64,000 nt of DNA, from positions 8,122,001 through 8,186,000 of the forward strand of contig OY969418.1 in the NCBI GenBank assembly GCA_963699175.1, read 5' to 3'. The position numbers and the translations under genes were made by a program. Below the pieces are notes generated by a model. That model made no database searches, had not been told where the DNA came from, and saw only the letters and a program-made list of their open reading frames with translations. The DNA comes from JACPYM01 sp963699175 (lineage in GTDB: Bacteria > Acidobacteriota > Blastocatellia > RBC074). Positions 51,992 to 60,776 of the stretch are shown in pieces; within the stretch, counting starts at the first letter, position 1; each line of letters starts with the position of its first letter.

Positions 51992-54013
51992 ATGAAATCG
52001 CAATCTCTTAGTTTGATCGCGTTGCTGATTGTTGCGCTGCCAGCGCTGGCGCAGCCGCAGCGAAGTGTAAGCGCCACCGCCTACCCGCGCTATGACTTGG
52101 AAGTCAGTCTTGATCCTGACCGGCATCGGCTCGAAGGGCGCGCTACCTTGTGGCTTCCGGCAGCGAGCGAAGCGCGCGAGTTTATCAAACTGGGACTCGG
52201 CAAAAACATGCGCGACCTAGTCGTTGAAGTGCTGGAACCGGCAGAAAACTCGGGCACCGTTATCCTGGAACCGCAAGCGCCTATCGGAGCCAACAATATC
52301 TGGAATGCGCGACCGGCGAAACCGTTTCCGGCACAGCAGCAGGTGCGCTTGCGTTGCACTTGGCAGGGCGGCGAAAAATCCTCGTTCGTGTTTTATCTCG
52401 GCGCGGAAGGCTCTTTCGCCAGTGGCATCAACACGGCTTGGTATCCGGTTTTGGAAACCGGCCTCGGCACGGGTGCGGTGCGCATCACTGTCCCGGCGGG
52501 ACTGACTGTTCACGCTAACGGCTTGCAGCGTGGATCGAAGGAGGAGCGGGAGCGCAGCGTGTTCCGCTACGAAAGCGTCGCGCCTTCGTTCTTCGCGTTC
52601 GTTGCAGCTAAGTACAGCGTGACGCGGCACGAAGGCACGATTCCGGTTTCTGTCTACCTGCTGCGTCCGCGCGTGGATGTTTCCGAATATGTCGAAGGCT
52701 CTCGCAAGACCATTGAAGTGCTGAGCAATGAATTCGGCCCGTATCCATCGGGTGAGTTTGCGATTGTTGAAGTGCCCCAGGCGCAAGCCGAAGAGGCCGG
52801 CTTCACCGGTGCCAGTGTGGCGAGCTTCATTATGGTGACGGGCGGCTTTCTCGATCAGCGCTTCAACCTCGCTTACTACGGCCACGAGATCGCGCATCAA
52901 TGGTGGGGCAATCTGATTCGCCGTACTGGGACGCGCGGCAGGATGATGCTGGATGAGGCGATGGCGCAGTACGGCTCGCTGCGCGTGGTTGAAACGCTCG
53001 AAGGGGCCGAGGCCGCCGAGCGGTATCGCCGCACGGGTTACCCAGGCTATTACGAAGAGCAGAGTGGGCTGGGGTATTTGAAGGTGCTGGCTGCGGGGAA
53101 GGATTTTCCGCTCTCGAACATTCCCGATACGGCCAGCCGGTCGCTGGCCGATGGCAAGGGCTTTCAGGTTTGGGACATGCTCTCGCGCACGCTCGGTCGT
53201 GATAACTTTCGCCGCATCCTGCGCGATTTCACTGCGCAACATGCCTTTCAGCGCGTCACCTGGGCCGAGTTCTTGCAAGCCATCGAACGCGGCGCGAGCC
53301 GTGATCTGAAATGGTTTTATGACCAATGGTTCGAACGCACTGGCGTGCCTGAATGGCAACTGAGTTGGCGACAAGAAGGCGAAACTGTGCGCGGCGAGAT
53401 TACGCAAGCGCCGCCATATTTCCGCGCCACGCTCGAAGTCCAAGCCGAAAGCCGCGATGGGCAGAAGCAGAGCGCGGAGGTAGAAGTGGATGGCGCGAAG
53501 ACGGAGTTCACGCTGCCGGTGAAGTTTGCCGCGCAGACAGTCGTGCTCGATCCGCTTTTTCAAGTATTGCGCTGGACGCCGGAATATCGCGCCGCCGTTG
53601 CGCAAGCATCCGCCCCGCCGCCACTGTCGGCTGCCGAGCAGGAGCTTTTCAACCAGGAACAGGCATTGGTGGAAGCCATCAAACGCGGTGATCAGGAAAG
53701 CTTGCGGCAACTACTCGCAGATGATTTCAAACAGACGGGGCTGTTCGATTGGAGTCGGCCCGTGAACGAAACGCAGTGGATCGAAAACGCCCTGCGCAAT
53801 TTCAGCCGCATGCAATCGCCGGAAGCGAGTTTCAGCAAAACAAGCGTGCGACTGTATGCGAAGATGGGTATCGTCAACGCGGTCTTCAGCATTCGGGAGA
53901 CGAGCAACGGCAAGACAACCGAGACCTCGTTCGCGCTGCTGGATGTGTGGAGCAAGGAGACCGGCAAATGGCAATTAGTCGAGCGCCATCTGGAAAGACT
54001 ACCGGCTAAATAG
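51992..54013 (+). CDS. Secreted M1-type metallopeptidase with C-terminal NTF2/DUF4440-like domain
   Basis: The ATG at 51992 gives a clear signal peptide (LSLIALLIVALPALA before QPQR); earlier in-frame starts run into the AraC gene. Residues ~30-540 follow the M1 aminopeptidase plan: an N-terminal beta domain, then the zinc site YGHEIAHQWWGN (HExxH) and, after 18 residues, the third ligand in MMLDEAMAQY. The usual GAMEN exopeptidase motif appears only as GFTGASVASF, so specificity may differ. The last ~120 residues (ELFNQEQALVEAIKRGDQES to GKWQLVERHLERL) form an NTF2-like DUF4440-type domain, an unusual addition. The gene has a weak ribosome binding site. Confidence 0.88.
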   Translation: MKSQSLSLIALLIVALPALAQPQRSVSATAYPRYDLEVSLDPDRHRLEGRATLWLPAASEAREFIKLGLGKNMRDLVVEVLEPAENSGTVILEPQAPIGANNIWNARPAKPFPAQQQVRLRCTWQGGEKSSFVFYLGAEGSFASGINTAWYPVLETGLGTGAVRITVPAGLTVHANGLQRGSKEERERSVFRYESVAPSFFAFVAAKYSVTRHEGTIPVSVYLLRPRVDVSEYVEGSRKTIEVLSNEFGPYPSGEFAIVEVPQAQAEEAGFTGASVASFIMVTGGFLDQRFNLAYYGHEIAHQWWGNLIRRTGTRGRMMLDEAMAQYGSLRVVETLEGAEAAERYRRTGYPGYYEEQSGLGYLKVLAAGKDFPLSNIPDTASRSLADGKGFQVWDMLSRTLGRDNFRRILRDFTAQHAFQRVTWAEFLQAIERGASRDLKWFYDQWFERTGVPEWQLSWRQEGETVRGEITQAPPYFRATLEVQAESRDGQKQSAEVEVDGAKTEFTLPVKFAAQTVVLDPLFQVLRWTPEYRAAVAQASAPPPLSAAEQELFNQEQALVEAIKRGDQESLRQLLADDFKQTGLFDWSRPVNETQWIENALRNFSRMQSPEASFSKTSVRLYAKMGIVNAVFSIRETSNGKTTETSFALLDVWSKETGKWQLVERHLERLPAK

Positions 54014-54032
54014 GTCAAGCTGTGCGCACTGC

Positions 54033-54512
54033 TCAATCACACTTCACCCGCTTCATCGGAAAATCAACACCGCGTTGTTGGCCATTCCTCGTGCCTTCAA
54101 TTCGAGCCACGAGCGAGCCTTCGCTCACCAAGCGATAAATGATGCGTTGTGGGAAATCGTGTTGCGGGTTCTCGAAAATCAACTCTTGCGGCCCGGCCTT
54201 GATTAGCTTGAAGGAGGCTTCAGCTTGTTTGGAAGGCTTCGCAATGTAGTAGACCTCGCCGTCATCCTGCTGTCGGATCTGAAGGAATTCATGGTCAACC
54301 ATCTTATTCTTTGATACGGTGCGGCTCATGCCGAGCATCGCTTCGCCGGACGGTTTCATCCACTGCTCAGTATATTCTTGCCCCCGGACTTCTCCGCTCC
54401 AACAACCAGCAATCCAGGCGGCGCTCGCTACCGCAGGTTTTTGCGCGCGCGTCGGAGCAGGGAACTGCAACATAAGACAGATAAGCAAACTTAGACCAAC
54501 TCTTGCATTCAT
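54033..54512 (-). CDS. Secreted DUF6265-like protein
   Basis: This 159-residue protein has a signal peptide (GLSLLICLMLQFPAPTRA before QKPA). The mature part has the pattern AWIAGCWSGEVRGQEYTEQWMKPSGEAMLGMSRTV, then FLQIRQQDDGEVYYIAKPS, ELIFENPQHDFPQRIIYRL and a closing VARIEGT. This matches the DUF6265 group of small exported beta-barrel proteins that I recall as widespread and uncharacterised. It converges with the M1 peptidase gene and has a ~180-bp repeat upstream of its start. Confidence 0.75.
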   Translation of the reverse strand: MNARVGLSLLICLMLQFPAPTRAQKPAVASAAWIAGCWSGEVRGQEYTEQWMKPSGEAMLGMSRTVSKNKMVDHEFLQIRQQDDGEVYYIAKPSKQAEASFKLIKAGPQELIFENPQHDFPQRIIYRLVSEGSLVARIEGTRNGQQRGVDFPMKRVKCD

Positions 54513-54539
54513 CGAATTACCTCATTGTTGTTAATCTGG

Positions 54540-54720
54540 TCGGTAGTGCTACGAAGGTAATGCTGAGTTCACCGCAGAGACGCAGAGAGCGCCGAGACCT
54601 CGCAGAGAAGCAAAGAGAGAAAATGGCTTACTGACAAACTCTCTGCGCTTCCTCCGCGTTCTCCGCGCCTCAGCGGTGAACAGACTCACGCCGCTCGTAG
54701 CTTTACTTTTTTGCATTACC
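54540..54720. repeat. ~180-bp dispersed hairpin element, copy 2 (inverted)
   Basis: It is the same element as at 36583-36758 but in the opposite orientation. The hairpin core runs from GTTCACCGCAGAGACG (54567) to CAGCGGTGAAC (ending 54681), and both outer flanks are conserved. The sequence differs internally while keeping complementary arms. It occupies the gap between the DUF6265-like gene and the AraC gene at 54751. Confidence 0.7.
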
Positions 54721-54750
54721 ATTCGATTTAGCTAACAAGATAAAGCTGAC

Positions 54751-55602
54751 TTAGTCATCCGTCTTGGAAAATTCCGACATCCGGCGATGGTGCATAAGGT
54801 AGCGCGCGAGATCGGATTCTTGTTGAAAGTAGCCGGAAGGGTTTTGGCCGGAGAACTCTTTGAAGTCGCGGATCAAGTGCGCCTGATCGTAGTAGCCGCA
54901 CTCGTAGGCCAGTGAAATCCAAGAGCCAAGCGGGTTGCGTTCATACGCAGCGAAAATCTTTTGAAAGCGGATAACGCGAGCGAGCTGTTTAGGACTCAAG
55001 CCGACCTTCGCCTGAAATTTCCGCTCGAGTTGTCGTTCGCTGATGCTCATTCCCTCGATCAGCGAGCCGCTCGACAAGCAACCGTCCTTGCTCAGGATTC
55101 GCTGCACGCCAGCTTCAACTAGGGCATCAAGATTGTCCGCTCGAAGTAGATGTCGCAGCAGAAAAGTCTCACTAGCTCTGCTGCGTTCGGTGAGCGATGC
55201 TGCCGCTCGGATGCGCTCTGCCAACTCGTGCGCTTGCAGCGGCCAAAGATCGGTGAGCGGCAGAATCTGGTCAGCCAATTCGCTGAGCGGCAGCCCAAAG
55301 AACGCGCAAGCGCCACCGGGGCGAAACCGGATGCCAAAGAGGTTTACGCGACCGGTCGGCTCAATCGTTGTATAAGCGCGCAATTGACCGACGACAATCA
55401 TCAGCGGTTGCAACTCAGCCGCGTCGCTCGACTGGTAACGCCTGAACGGGTCGGCCAGATTGAACACGATTTCGATGCGACCGTCCGGTGGCACTCTTTG
55501 TGGCGCGGGCGAAGCGAAGTCCGCCGTGCTTTCCAGACTCCAGAAACAATCAATGTAACGCGCGAGCTGAGGCGAAGGTTGAGTTTCGTGATAGACCAGC
55601 AT
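54751..55602 (-). CDS. AraC-family transcriptional regulator (DUF6597-type N-terminal domain)
   Basis: This 283-residue protein starts MLVYHETQPSPQLARYIDCFW, the usual opening of the DUF6597-AraC group, with VPPDGRIEIVFNLADPF and FGIRFRPGGACAFFGLPLSEL in the sensor domain. The C-terminal helix-turn-helix pair is GMSISERQLERKFQAKVGLSPKQLARVIRFQ and ISLAYECGYYDQAHLIRDFKEFSGQNPSGYFQ. Its start is 17 bp after the stop of the metallo-beta-lactamase gene on the same strand, so it may regulate or be co-transcribed with that gene. Confidence 0.92.
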   Translation of the reverse strand: MLVYHETQPSPQLARYIDCFWSLESTADFASPAPQRVPPDGRIEIVFNLADPFRRYQSSDAAELQPLMIVVGQLRAYTTIEPTGRVNLFGIRFRPGGACAFFGLPLSELADQILPLTDLWPLQAHELAERIRAAASLTERSRASETFLLRHLLRADNLDALVEAGVQRILSKDGCLSSGSLIEGMSISERQLERKFQAKVGLSPKQLARVIRFQKIFAAYERNPLGSWISLAYECGYYDQAHLIRDFKEFSGQNPSGYFQQESDLARYLMHHRRMSEFSKTDD

Positions 55603-55619
55603 CTCAATATTTTCAGTCG

Positions 55620-56489
55620 CTACTTTCCGGCGCGCTCCCGTTGAAGCTGTTCGTTATAGCTCTTTTCGAACGAGGCGATGTAGTTGCGATAACCCTCCGG
55701 GTCAATGAAGGGATTCGCTTTGGCATCGGCGCTCATCCGCTGCACCTTCGCTTCCATATCGAAGAAAGGCGCGTGCGGGCCGAGGAAGACATCGCAGTGC
55801 AACGATTTCAAAGTCTGAAAAGACTTGGCATAGACCTCGGCGATGTTGGGCCACGCGGAATAGTTCACCAAATGGACACCGGGGTTGATTGACATACTGC
55901 CCGCAAAGACCACGTCGTACTTCTTCCCATTCTCCTCAACGGTCGTTGTCCAGGTCGTGTTGCCTTCAGTGTGCCCGGGCGTCAAATGCGCCGTCAGCGC
56001 CACGTTGGCAAAACGCACGGTCTCGCCGTCCTTGACGATCCGATCAACCTTGACCGGCTTGTACGGCGTCAACGGATGAAAGCCCTTGGTGCCGCCGCTT
56101 TCAAGAATCGTCGCATCGGCCGCCGTAGCGTAGACCTGCGCGCCGGTCGTCTTCTTCATGTCCGCGTGCCCAGCGACGTGATCGAAGTGCGCGTGGCTCG
56201 ACAAGATGACCCTGATGTAGTTCAGCTTGAAGCCGAGCGCCGCAATGTTGGCGCGCACGATGGGCGCCGATTCTTCGAGCGCCGTGTCGAGCAGAATGTA
56301 CCCGCCGGGCGTGGTGATCAGATAGCACGCCAGGTTATTGGTGCCGACATAGTAGATGTTGCCGATGATGCGAAAAGGTTTGAACGGTTTATTCCAGGAT
56401 TCAACTGGAAACTGTTGGTTCGCAGGACTCTGCGTCTGCGCCCTGAGGGAGACGAAAGTGATGCTCAGCACAGCTAGACAGAAAAGCAC
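55620..56489 (-). CDS. Subclass B3-like metallo-beta-lactamase
   Basis: The mature protein has the metallo-beta-lactamase sites in B3 style: HAHFDHVAGH (HxHxDH), the third zinc ligand in TPGHTEGNTTW, and VVFAGSMSINPGVHLV followed by CDVFLGPHAPFF, which supplies the second-site His. The G-S-x-S-x-NPG and TTW phrases are characteristic of subclass B3 enzymes, which hydrolyse penicillins, cephalosporins and carbapenems. I chose the GTG at 56489 because it gives a signal peptide (LFCLAVLSITFVSLRA) and the usual ~290-residue length; no ATG lies between the REP-like cluster and this point. A longer frame through the REP cluster to an ATG at 56756 encodes low-complexity residues and is unlikely. Confidence 0.82.
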   Translation of the reverse strand: MLFCLAVLSITFVSLRAQTQSPANQQFPVESWNKPFKPFRIIGNIYYVGTNNLACYLITTPGGYILLDTALEESAPIVRANIAALGFKLNYIRVILSSHAHFDHVAGHADMKKTTGAQVYATAADATILESGGTKGFHPLTPYKPVKVDRIVKDGETVRFANVALTAHLTPGHTEGNTTWTTTVEENGKKYDVVFAGSMSINPGVHLVNYSAWPNIAEVYAKSFQTLKSLHCDVFLGPHAPFFDMEAKVQRMSADAKANPFIDPEGYRNYIASFEKSYNEQLQRERAGK

Positions 56490-56521
56490 TTTGTTAAGCT
56501 TCAGGTAGTGGTAAAAATTTA

Positions 56522-56713
56522 AGGCTGCAGTTTTGCAGCCGCGGAGCGGCGACCTGATTTTAGCCCGGCGTTGCAACGCCGGGAAAGCTCGGTAGGACGT
56601 TCCGCGTCGCGTCAGCGACGCTTGATTCAAGCGTCGCTGACGCGACGCGGGGCCGGTGCGTGCACTTACCGTGGGTTGAAACCCACGGCTAAATTCAACT
56701 GCCGCTCCGCGGC
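56522..56713. repeat. REP-like palindrome cluster 2
   Basis: Several hairpins are packed here: GGCTGCA-GTTT-TGCAGCC near 56524, the 20-bp palindrome CCCGGCGTTGCAACGCCGGG (56563-56582), a long palindrome with 24-base arms (56602-56625 and 56627-56650), and CCGTGGGTT-GA-AACCCACGG (56669-56688). The long palindrome is the same as in the cluster at 20559 except near its centre. It lies directly upstream of the metallo-beta-lactamase gene. Confidence 0.75.
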
Positions 56714-56774
56714 AAAAACGGATGAGCCTTACGTTTTTATCACTGCCCAATTTCATGGTTTCCCCCTTTCGATG

Positions 56775-57416
56775 TTATGTCCCAGGTAATTGCCTTAGCC
56801 TTTCATCCAGGTGCGCTCGATCCGCCAGCACTTTCAACAACGGGCCTTGACCACCGAACTCTACCACACTGACCGAAGCTACCGGGCAGGCCAGCCGATA
56901 ACGGAAGCGCCCCACATCAATGCCTAACAAACTGCACAAGGCAATCCGAATAGTTGCCTTGTGCGAGACGACCAGCACATTGCCTGTGCTGAATCGCTGT
57001 TTTATCTCCTTGATTACATGCAAGCTGCGCCGCGCGATGGCAACGGCAGGCTCGCCTTCGGTCGGCGCATTCCAGGCCGGATCAGCCGTCCAGCGAATAT
57101 AATCATCGTGATAAGTCCGGTTTACTTCCTCCACCGTCAACCCCTCCCACTTGCCATAGCCGATCTCCTTCAAGTCATCGCGCAATTCCGGCTTCAGGCC
57201 AAGCGCGTCGCACAGCGGCTGCGCTGTTGCTACGGCACGCCGCAACGGGCTGGCATAGATTGCGCTCCAGGACGTAGCGCGATAGGCCGCCGCAAAAGCC
57301 GCTGCCATTTCGCGACCGGCTTCGGTCAAATCGGGATCGGAGCCGGAGCCGCAAAAGTTGTTATCGCGACTAAAGGTCGTCTGGCCGTGACGAAGGAAGT
57401 AGAGTGTCAGCGACAA
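56775..57416 (-). CDS. Histidine phosphatase family protein (phosphoglycerate-mutase-like)
   Basis: This 213-residue protein has the catalytic RHGQTTFSRDN at residues 9-19, ASPLRRAVATAQPL, the catalytic Glu in LKEIGYGKWEGLTVEEV, and the second catalytic His in VVSHKATIRIALC. Family members are phosphatases or mutases for small phosphorylated metabolites, including alpha-ribazole phosphate; the substrate cannot be told. The gene stands alone. A 28-base-arm hairpin lies just upstream of its start, leaving little room for a promoter. Confidence 0.93.
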   Translation of the reverse strand: MSLTLYFLRHGQTTFSRDNNFCGSGSDPDLTEAGREMAAAFAAAYRATSWSAIYASPLRRAVATAQPLCDALGLKPELRDDLKEIGYGKWEGLTVEEVNRTYHDDYIRWTADPAWNAPTEGEPAVAIARRSLHVIKEIKQRFSTGNVLVVSHKATIRIALCSLLGIDVGRFRYRLACPVASVSVVEFGGQGPLLKVLADRAHLDERLRQLPGT

Positions 57417-57436
57417 GTGTTCTTCTCCTCGGAAAT

Positions 57437-57518
57437 GTTCGACAAGCTGGCAGCTTGTTGCGGACTTTCATTCGGACGCATAACGAAGCCCGCGACAAGC
57501 TGCCAGCTTGTCGAACAA
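57437..57518. repeat. CGACAAGCT hairpin between the phosphatase and DinB genes
   Basis: The arms 57437-57464 and 57491-57518 are 28 bases long with one mismatch. Each arm itself contains the near-palindrome GACAAGCTGGCAGCTTGT. The same core unit is seen at 20721. Confidence 0.7.
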
Positions 57519-57533
57519 GGGCCCGGCTTCGCG

Positions 57534-58061
57534 CTAGACCCTTTTCGCCAGCGGCCCGAACGATTCGCTAAAGAGTAAGTCGTGATCGCCCGGTGGCGCT
57601 AGGTCGTGTTGCCTTAGCGCCAGCGCGACTTGTGCCCAATGCCGTATCTCGTGAATCAAGATGTGTGCGACCAGCTTACGTGCCGAACCTTGAAAGTGAA
57701 GCCCCATTATCTCGACTTCATAGCTGCGCTCCCAATCTTCCGGCTGTGCCGCATTGGCGAACGAACGCATCTTCGCGCGCGCCAGCCGCCCGAATTGGAA
57801 GATGGCTTCAGCCTGATCATTCGGAATATCTTTGTGCTGCTTAACGACCTCACTCTCCAGCGTTAAAGCTTCTCCGCACATCCAGTAGGCATACCAAAGC
57901 TCGGCCCAGAAAATGTGCAAGATCAGCGCCCCAATATTCGAGTGTGTCTCATTGCCAAAAGTGATTTTGAGCGGATCGTTGCCTTGCGCCGAAAACCAGC
58001 TTTGCCACTTGGCGCGCTCTTCATCCGTGTAATTGAGCAGCTCGGCTATCGTCAGGTTCAT
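57534..58061 (-). CDS. DinB-family protein
   Basis: The ATG at 58061 gives MNLTIAELLNYTDEERAKWQ, a 175-residue four-helix protein; a longer GTG-started form lacks coding character. The metal-site helices show ALILHIFWAELWYAYWM and, near the C terminus, LVAHILIHEIRHWAQVALAL, with the histidines typical of the DinB/YfiT group. Members are metal-binding proteins, often thiol-dependent S-transferases, while others are of unknown function. Confidence 0.88.
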   Translation of the reverse strand: MNLTIAELLNYTDEERAKWQSWFSAQGNDPLKITFGNETHSNIGALILHIFWAELWYAYWMCGEALTLESEVVKQHKDIPNDQAEAIFQFGRLARAKMRSFANAAQPEDWERSYEVEIMGLHFQGSARKLVAHILIHEIRHWAQVALALRQHDLAPPGDHDLLFSESFGPLAKRV

Positions 58062-58180
58062 TATTCGGATCCTCTTGCAGCCAGTGTGAGTGAAGCTGAG
58101 CAAAGGTACAGCAGGCTGGACGATCCGCTGTACCTTTTGCACAGCGCATTAACATAAGCGCGCCGGACGATTTGGCCGCT

Positions 58181-58504
58181 CTATTTTTCCGCGCGGCGGA
58201 TCACATGGTTAAGGTGGTGAATCTCCCGCCGTACCTGCTTAAGCTGGTTGTGATCGTGCGCCGTCAACGCCTCATTGCGTTTCTTCTTCAACTCCCGAAT
58301 CTGCGACTTGAGTTCAGATTTGTTGATGCCCTTGGCTTCGTGATGTGCGTGCATCTCAACCCCAAGGGCCTTACAAAGCGCCACCAGGAGGTGCTCTTTG
58401 TTCAACTGGGTGTAACCCTTCAAAGCGTCGTGTTGTGAGCCGGCGGCGATTTCGCGTAGCTCCGCGACGGTCTTATGCTTTAGTTCTTCATACGTATGTG
58501 CCAT
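58181..58504 (-). CDS. Small Rho N-terminal/SAP-like domain protein
   Basis: The ATG at 58504 has GGAGG about nine bases upstream and gives MAHTYEELKHKTVAELREIA, 107 residues. The opening helix-extended-helix (YEELKHKTVAELREIAAG and VALCKALGV) resembles the Rho N-terminal or SAP fold that binds nucleic acids. The rest is a long, basic, coiled-coil-like helix (KSELKSQIRELKKKRNEALTA, HHLNHVIRRAEK). It may be a small nucleic-acid-binding protein. It follows the methyltransferase gene by 49 bp on the same strand. Confidence 0.8.
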   Translation of the reverse strand: MAHTYEELKHKTVAELREIAAGSQHDALKGYTQLNKEHLLVALCKALGVEMHAHHEAKGINKSELKSQIRELKKKRNEALTAHDHNQLKQVRREIHHLNHVIRRAEK

Positions 58505-58553
58505 TGCTTTAGTCCTCCTTTTGCGGTTTTGGGATGTGATGGTTGTTGATAGT

Positions 58554-59291
58554 CTAGCCAGACCAGCGTTCATACACAGAGATATGTTTCTCACTGGTCG
58601 AATTGAATTCCGCGCGCTTCCAATTGCCCCAGCGCTGGCGCAATTTTAGTCCGGCAAGCTGCGCCATCAAGTCTAACTCCGCTGGCCAAACGTAACGAAT
58701 CTCGACTGGATAAAGTCTGGTTCCCTGCTGGGTAAAAACAATGTTTTGCGTCATCATTCGCTGTCGCACCGGGTCGTGCTGCGCCGCCTGCAATTGGACG
58801 CGCTCATTGGTTACGGTGTAAGCCCTGACATCCTGTCCGCCGCGAAAACGCGCCACATCGGGCACGAATGCTTCAATCACAAACGTCCCGCCTTCCGTCA
58901 AACGCGCGGCCACATTGCGCAAGCAGCGCACCTGTTCTTCCTGCGTCAGCAGCGCGTAGAAGGTATTGAATACGATGTAGACGAGCGAGAACTGTCCTTC
59001 AACCGCAACGTCGGCGAAGTTGCCCATCGTTACAGCGAGAGCCTCTCCGCCAGGCCGCGCGCGCAATTTAGCAACCATTGCCGGTGCGGCGTCAATACCG
59101 TGCACCTCGATGCCTCTGGCCGCCAACGGCAGCGCGATGCGCCCGGTGCCAATGCCCAATTCTAACGCCGGGCCGCCTTGTGCCAACTCCGCCAACGTCT
59201 CAATCGCAGATTCATCGTAAGCGTCAAACCACAGATCATAGACTTCGGCCAAGTGCTCACCGTAAGTCGCAGCAATGTATTCGTCCATCAT
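58554..59291 (-). CDS. Class I SAM-dependent methyltransferase
   Basis: This 245-residue protein has motif I ALELGIGTGRIALPLAARG with the acidic residue after strand 2 in VHGIDAAPAMVAKL, followed by FSLVYIVFNTFYALLTQEEQV and LTEGGTFVIEAFVPD. The C-terminal half is beta-rich. Its start overlaps the stop of the amino-acid permease (TAATG), so the two are translationally coupled. Substrate unknown. Confidence 0.92.
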   Translation of the reverse strand: MMDEYIAATYGEHLAEVYDLWFDAYDESAIETLAELAQGGPALELGIGTGRIALPLAARGIEVHGIDAAPAMVAKLRARPGGEALAVTMGNFADVAVEGQFSLVYIVFNTFYALLTQEEQVRCLRNVAARLTEGGTFVIEAFVPDVARFRGGQDVRAYTVTNERVQLQAAQHDPVRQRMMTQNIVFTQQGTRLYPVEIRYVWPAELDLMAQLAGLKLRQRWGNWKRAEFNSTSEKHISVYERWSG

Positions 59292-60748
59292 TACTTACCC
59301 AACTTGTTGATGCGCCGCTTGCCAAGCAAATAGACGACCGCGCCTACCACCAACGTCACGCCGACCGAACCGAAAAGTTTGATGAAGAAGATGGCACGAT
59401 TATCTACCTCTTTCCCCGGCAGGCAAGCCAGAATGATTGATAATGCCGTTACGCAGAACCCCGTGGCCCCAAGCAGGTAAGCTCCCGTTCGTCCGCCCGG
59501 CGTTCTGATCCCGTCAGCCGCCGCCGGCTCTCTTTGCAAGGCGAGCAACGCAGCGAACATATAAAGGTAGGGAATGAAGTAGAGAATCACGCCCTGGCTT
59601 ACGAGCATACGGTAGGCCTGCTCGGCCTGCTGCCCAGCCAACGAAACGAGCAAGAGGAGAGCGATACCGCCCCCGCCCGCCAGCAGCGCAATGTATGGTG
59701 TGTGCCAGCGCGGATGAATGCGCGTGAAGACGCTGGGCAGAAAACCGTCTATGCTCGCCACAAACGGCAGTCGCGCGATGGTCGCCATCCAAGCGCCCAA
59801 GGCTGCGACTTCGCTGATATACAACAGCAGCGCCACCAGGGTACTGAGACTCGCGCCGAAACCCACGCCCGCAAGGCGTTCGCCGGTTACGCGGATGGCG
59901 TTGATGATTCCGGCCAATTGACTGGTCTGTTCCTGCGGCAACGCCAGCAACAAACTGATCGTGCCAATCACGTAGATAAACGTGATGCTCACACCGGCAA
60001 GCAGGAGCGCGCGCGGAATGTTGCGCCGCGGGTCACGTACCTCCTCACTCATCGCCGAAGCGGTTTCGAGTCCGGCAAAAGCAAAAGCCATGTTCGATAA
60101 GAGCAGAATGTCAGAGACGCTGCCGAGCTTGGGCTTCAGATTCGGCAGACTAAAATCCGTCGCCGAGCCAAACTTCAACCAAGCGACCACGCCCATCACG
60201 ATCAAGAGCGCCGCCGTCAGCCAATTGCCTAACAACCCGCCAGCGTTATGCAGCCACTTAGCAACGTTCAGGCCCACGATGTTCAAGCTGATGGCAATCA
60301 AAATCGCTAGGCAGGCGAGGGCGACTAACAAAGTCTTACTCGCAGCAAACTGTGATAACTGTGGGATGCCCTGAGCCACGTTACTCGCCCCGAACAACAA
60401 CACCGCCGGAAAGACGAAGATATTCGTCATCCAGTAAGACCACGCGGCCATAAATGCGTGGAAGCCGCCGAAGCTTTGTTTTACCCAAACATAGATGCCG
60501 CCCTCTTCAGGGTAGCGTGACGACAATTCGGCAACCGTGAAGGCTAAGGGAAGAAAGAAGAAGATAAAGGCCAGCAGCCAAAGCATGATTGCGCCAGGCC
60601 CAAGCGTTGAGGCGGTCGGTATCCAGCGCAAACCCACCACGGCAATCGTGTAGAACAGCACCAAGTCGCGCAGCCCCATAACCCGGCGCAGCTTGCTTTT
60701 CTGTGTGTGCGCGCGCTCGGCGATGGTTTGCTGGGACGAAGCACTCAT
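59291..60748 (-). CDS. APC-superfamily amino-acid permease
   Basis: This 485-residue protein has about twelve hydrophobic segments. The first, after a short cytoplasmic N terminus (KSKLRRVMGLRDLVLFYTIAVVG), has the unwound-helix region near STLGPGAIMLW. SSRYPEEGGIYVWVKQSFG is the characteristic APC loop after TM2, and FAFAGLETASAMSEEVRDPRRNIPRALL is the TM6 region. It probably imports or exchanges amino acids or related compounds in the inner membrane. It is co-directional with the hydrolase pseudogene 28 bp upstream and coupled to the methyltransferase downstream. Confidence 0.93.
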   Translation of the reverse strand: MSASSQQTIAERAHTQKSKLRRVMGLRDLVLFYTIAVVGLRWIPTASTLGPGAIMLWLLAFIFFFLPLAFTVAELSSRYPEEGGIYVWVKQSFGGFHAFMAAWSYWMTNIFVFPAVLLFGASNVAQGIPQLSQFAASKTLLVALACLAILIAISLNIVGLNVAKWLHNAGGLLGNWLTAALLIVMGVVAWLKFGSATDFSLPNLKPKLGSVSDILLLSNMAFAFAGLETASAMSEEVRDPRRNIPRALLLAGVSITFIYVIGTISLLLALPQEQTSQLAGIINAIRVTGERLAGVGFGASLSTLVALLLYISEVAALGAWMATIARLPFVASIDGFLPSVFTRIHPRWHTPYIALLAGGGGIALLLLVSLAGQQAEQAYRMLVSQGVILYFIPYLYMFAALLALQREPAAADGIRTPGGRTGAYLLGATGFCVTALSIILACLPGKEVDNRAIFFIKLFGSVGVTLVVGAVVYLLGKRRINKLGK

Positions 60749-60776
60749 TTGGATTTCAGGTGTTTCCTAACTGCCG

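Noticed and set aside
56490..56756. Extended N terminus of the metallo-beta-lactamase through the REP-like cluster.
   Set aside because: The residues are encoded by palindromic repeats, and a signal peptide begins only after them.
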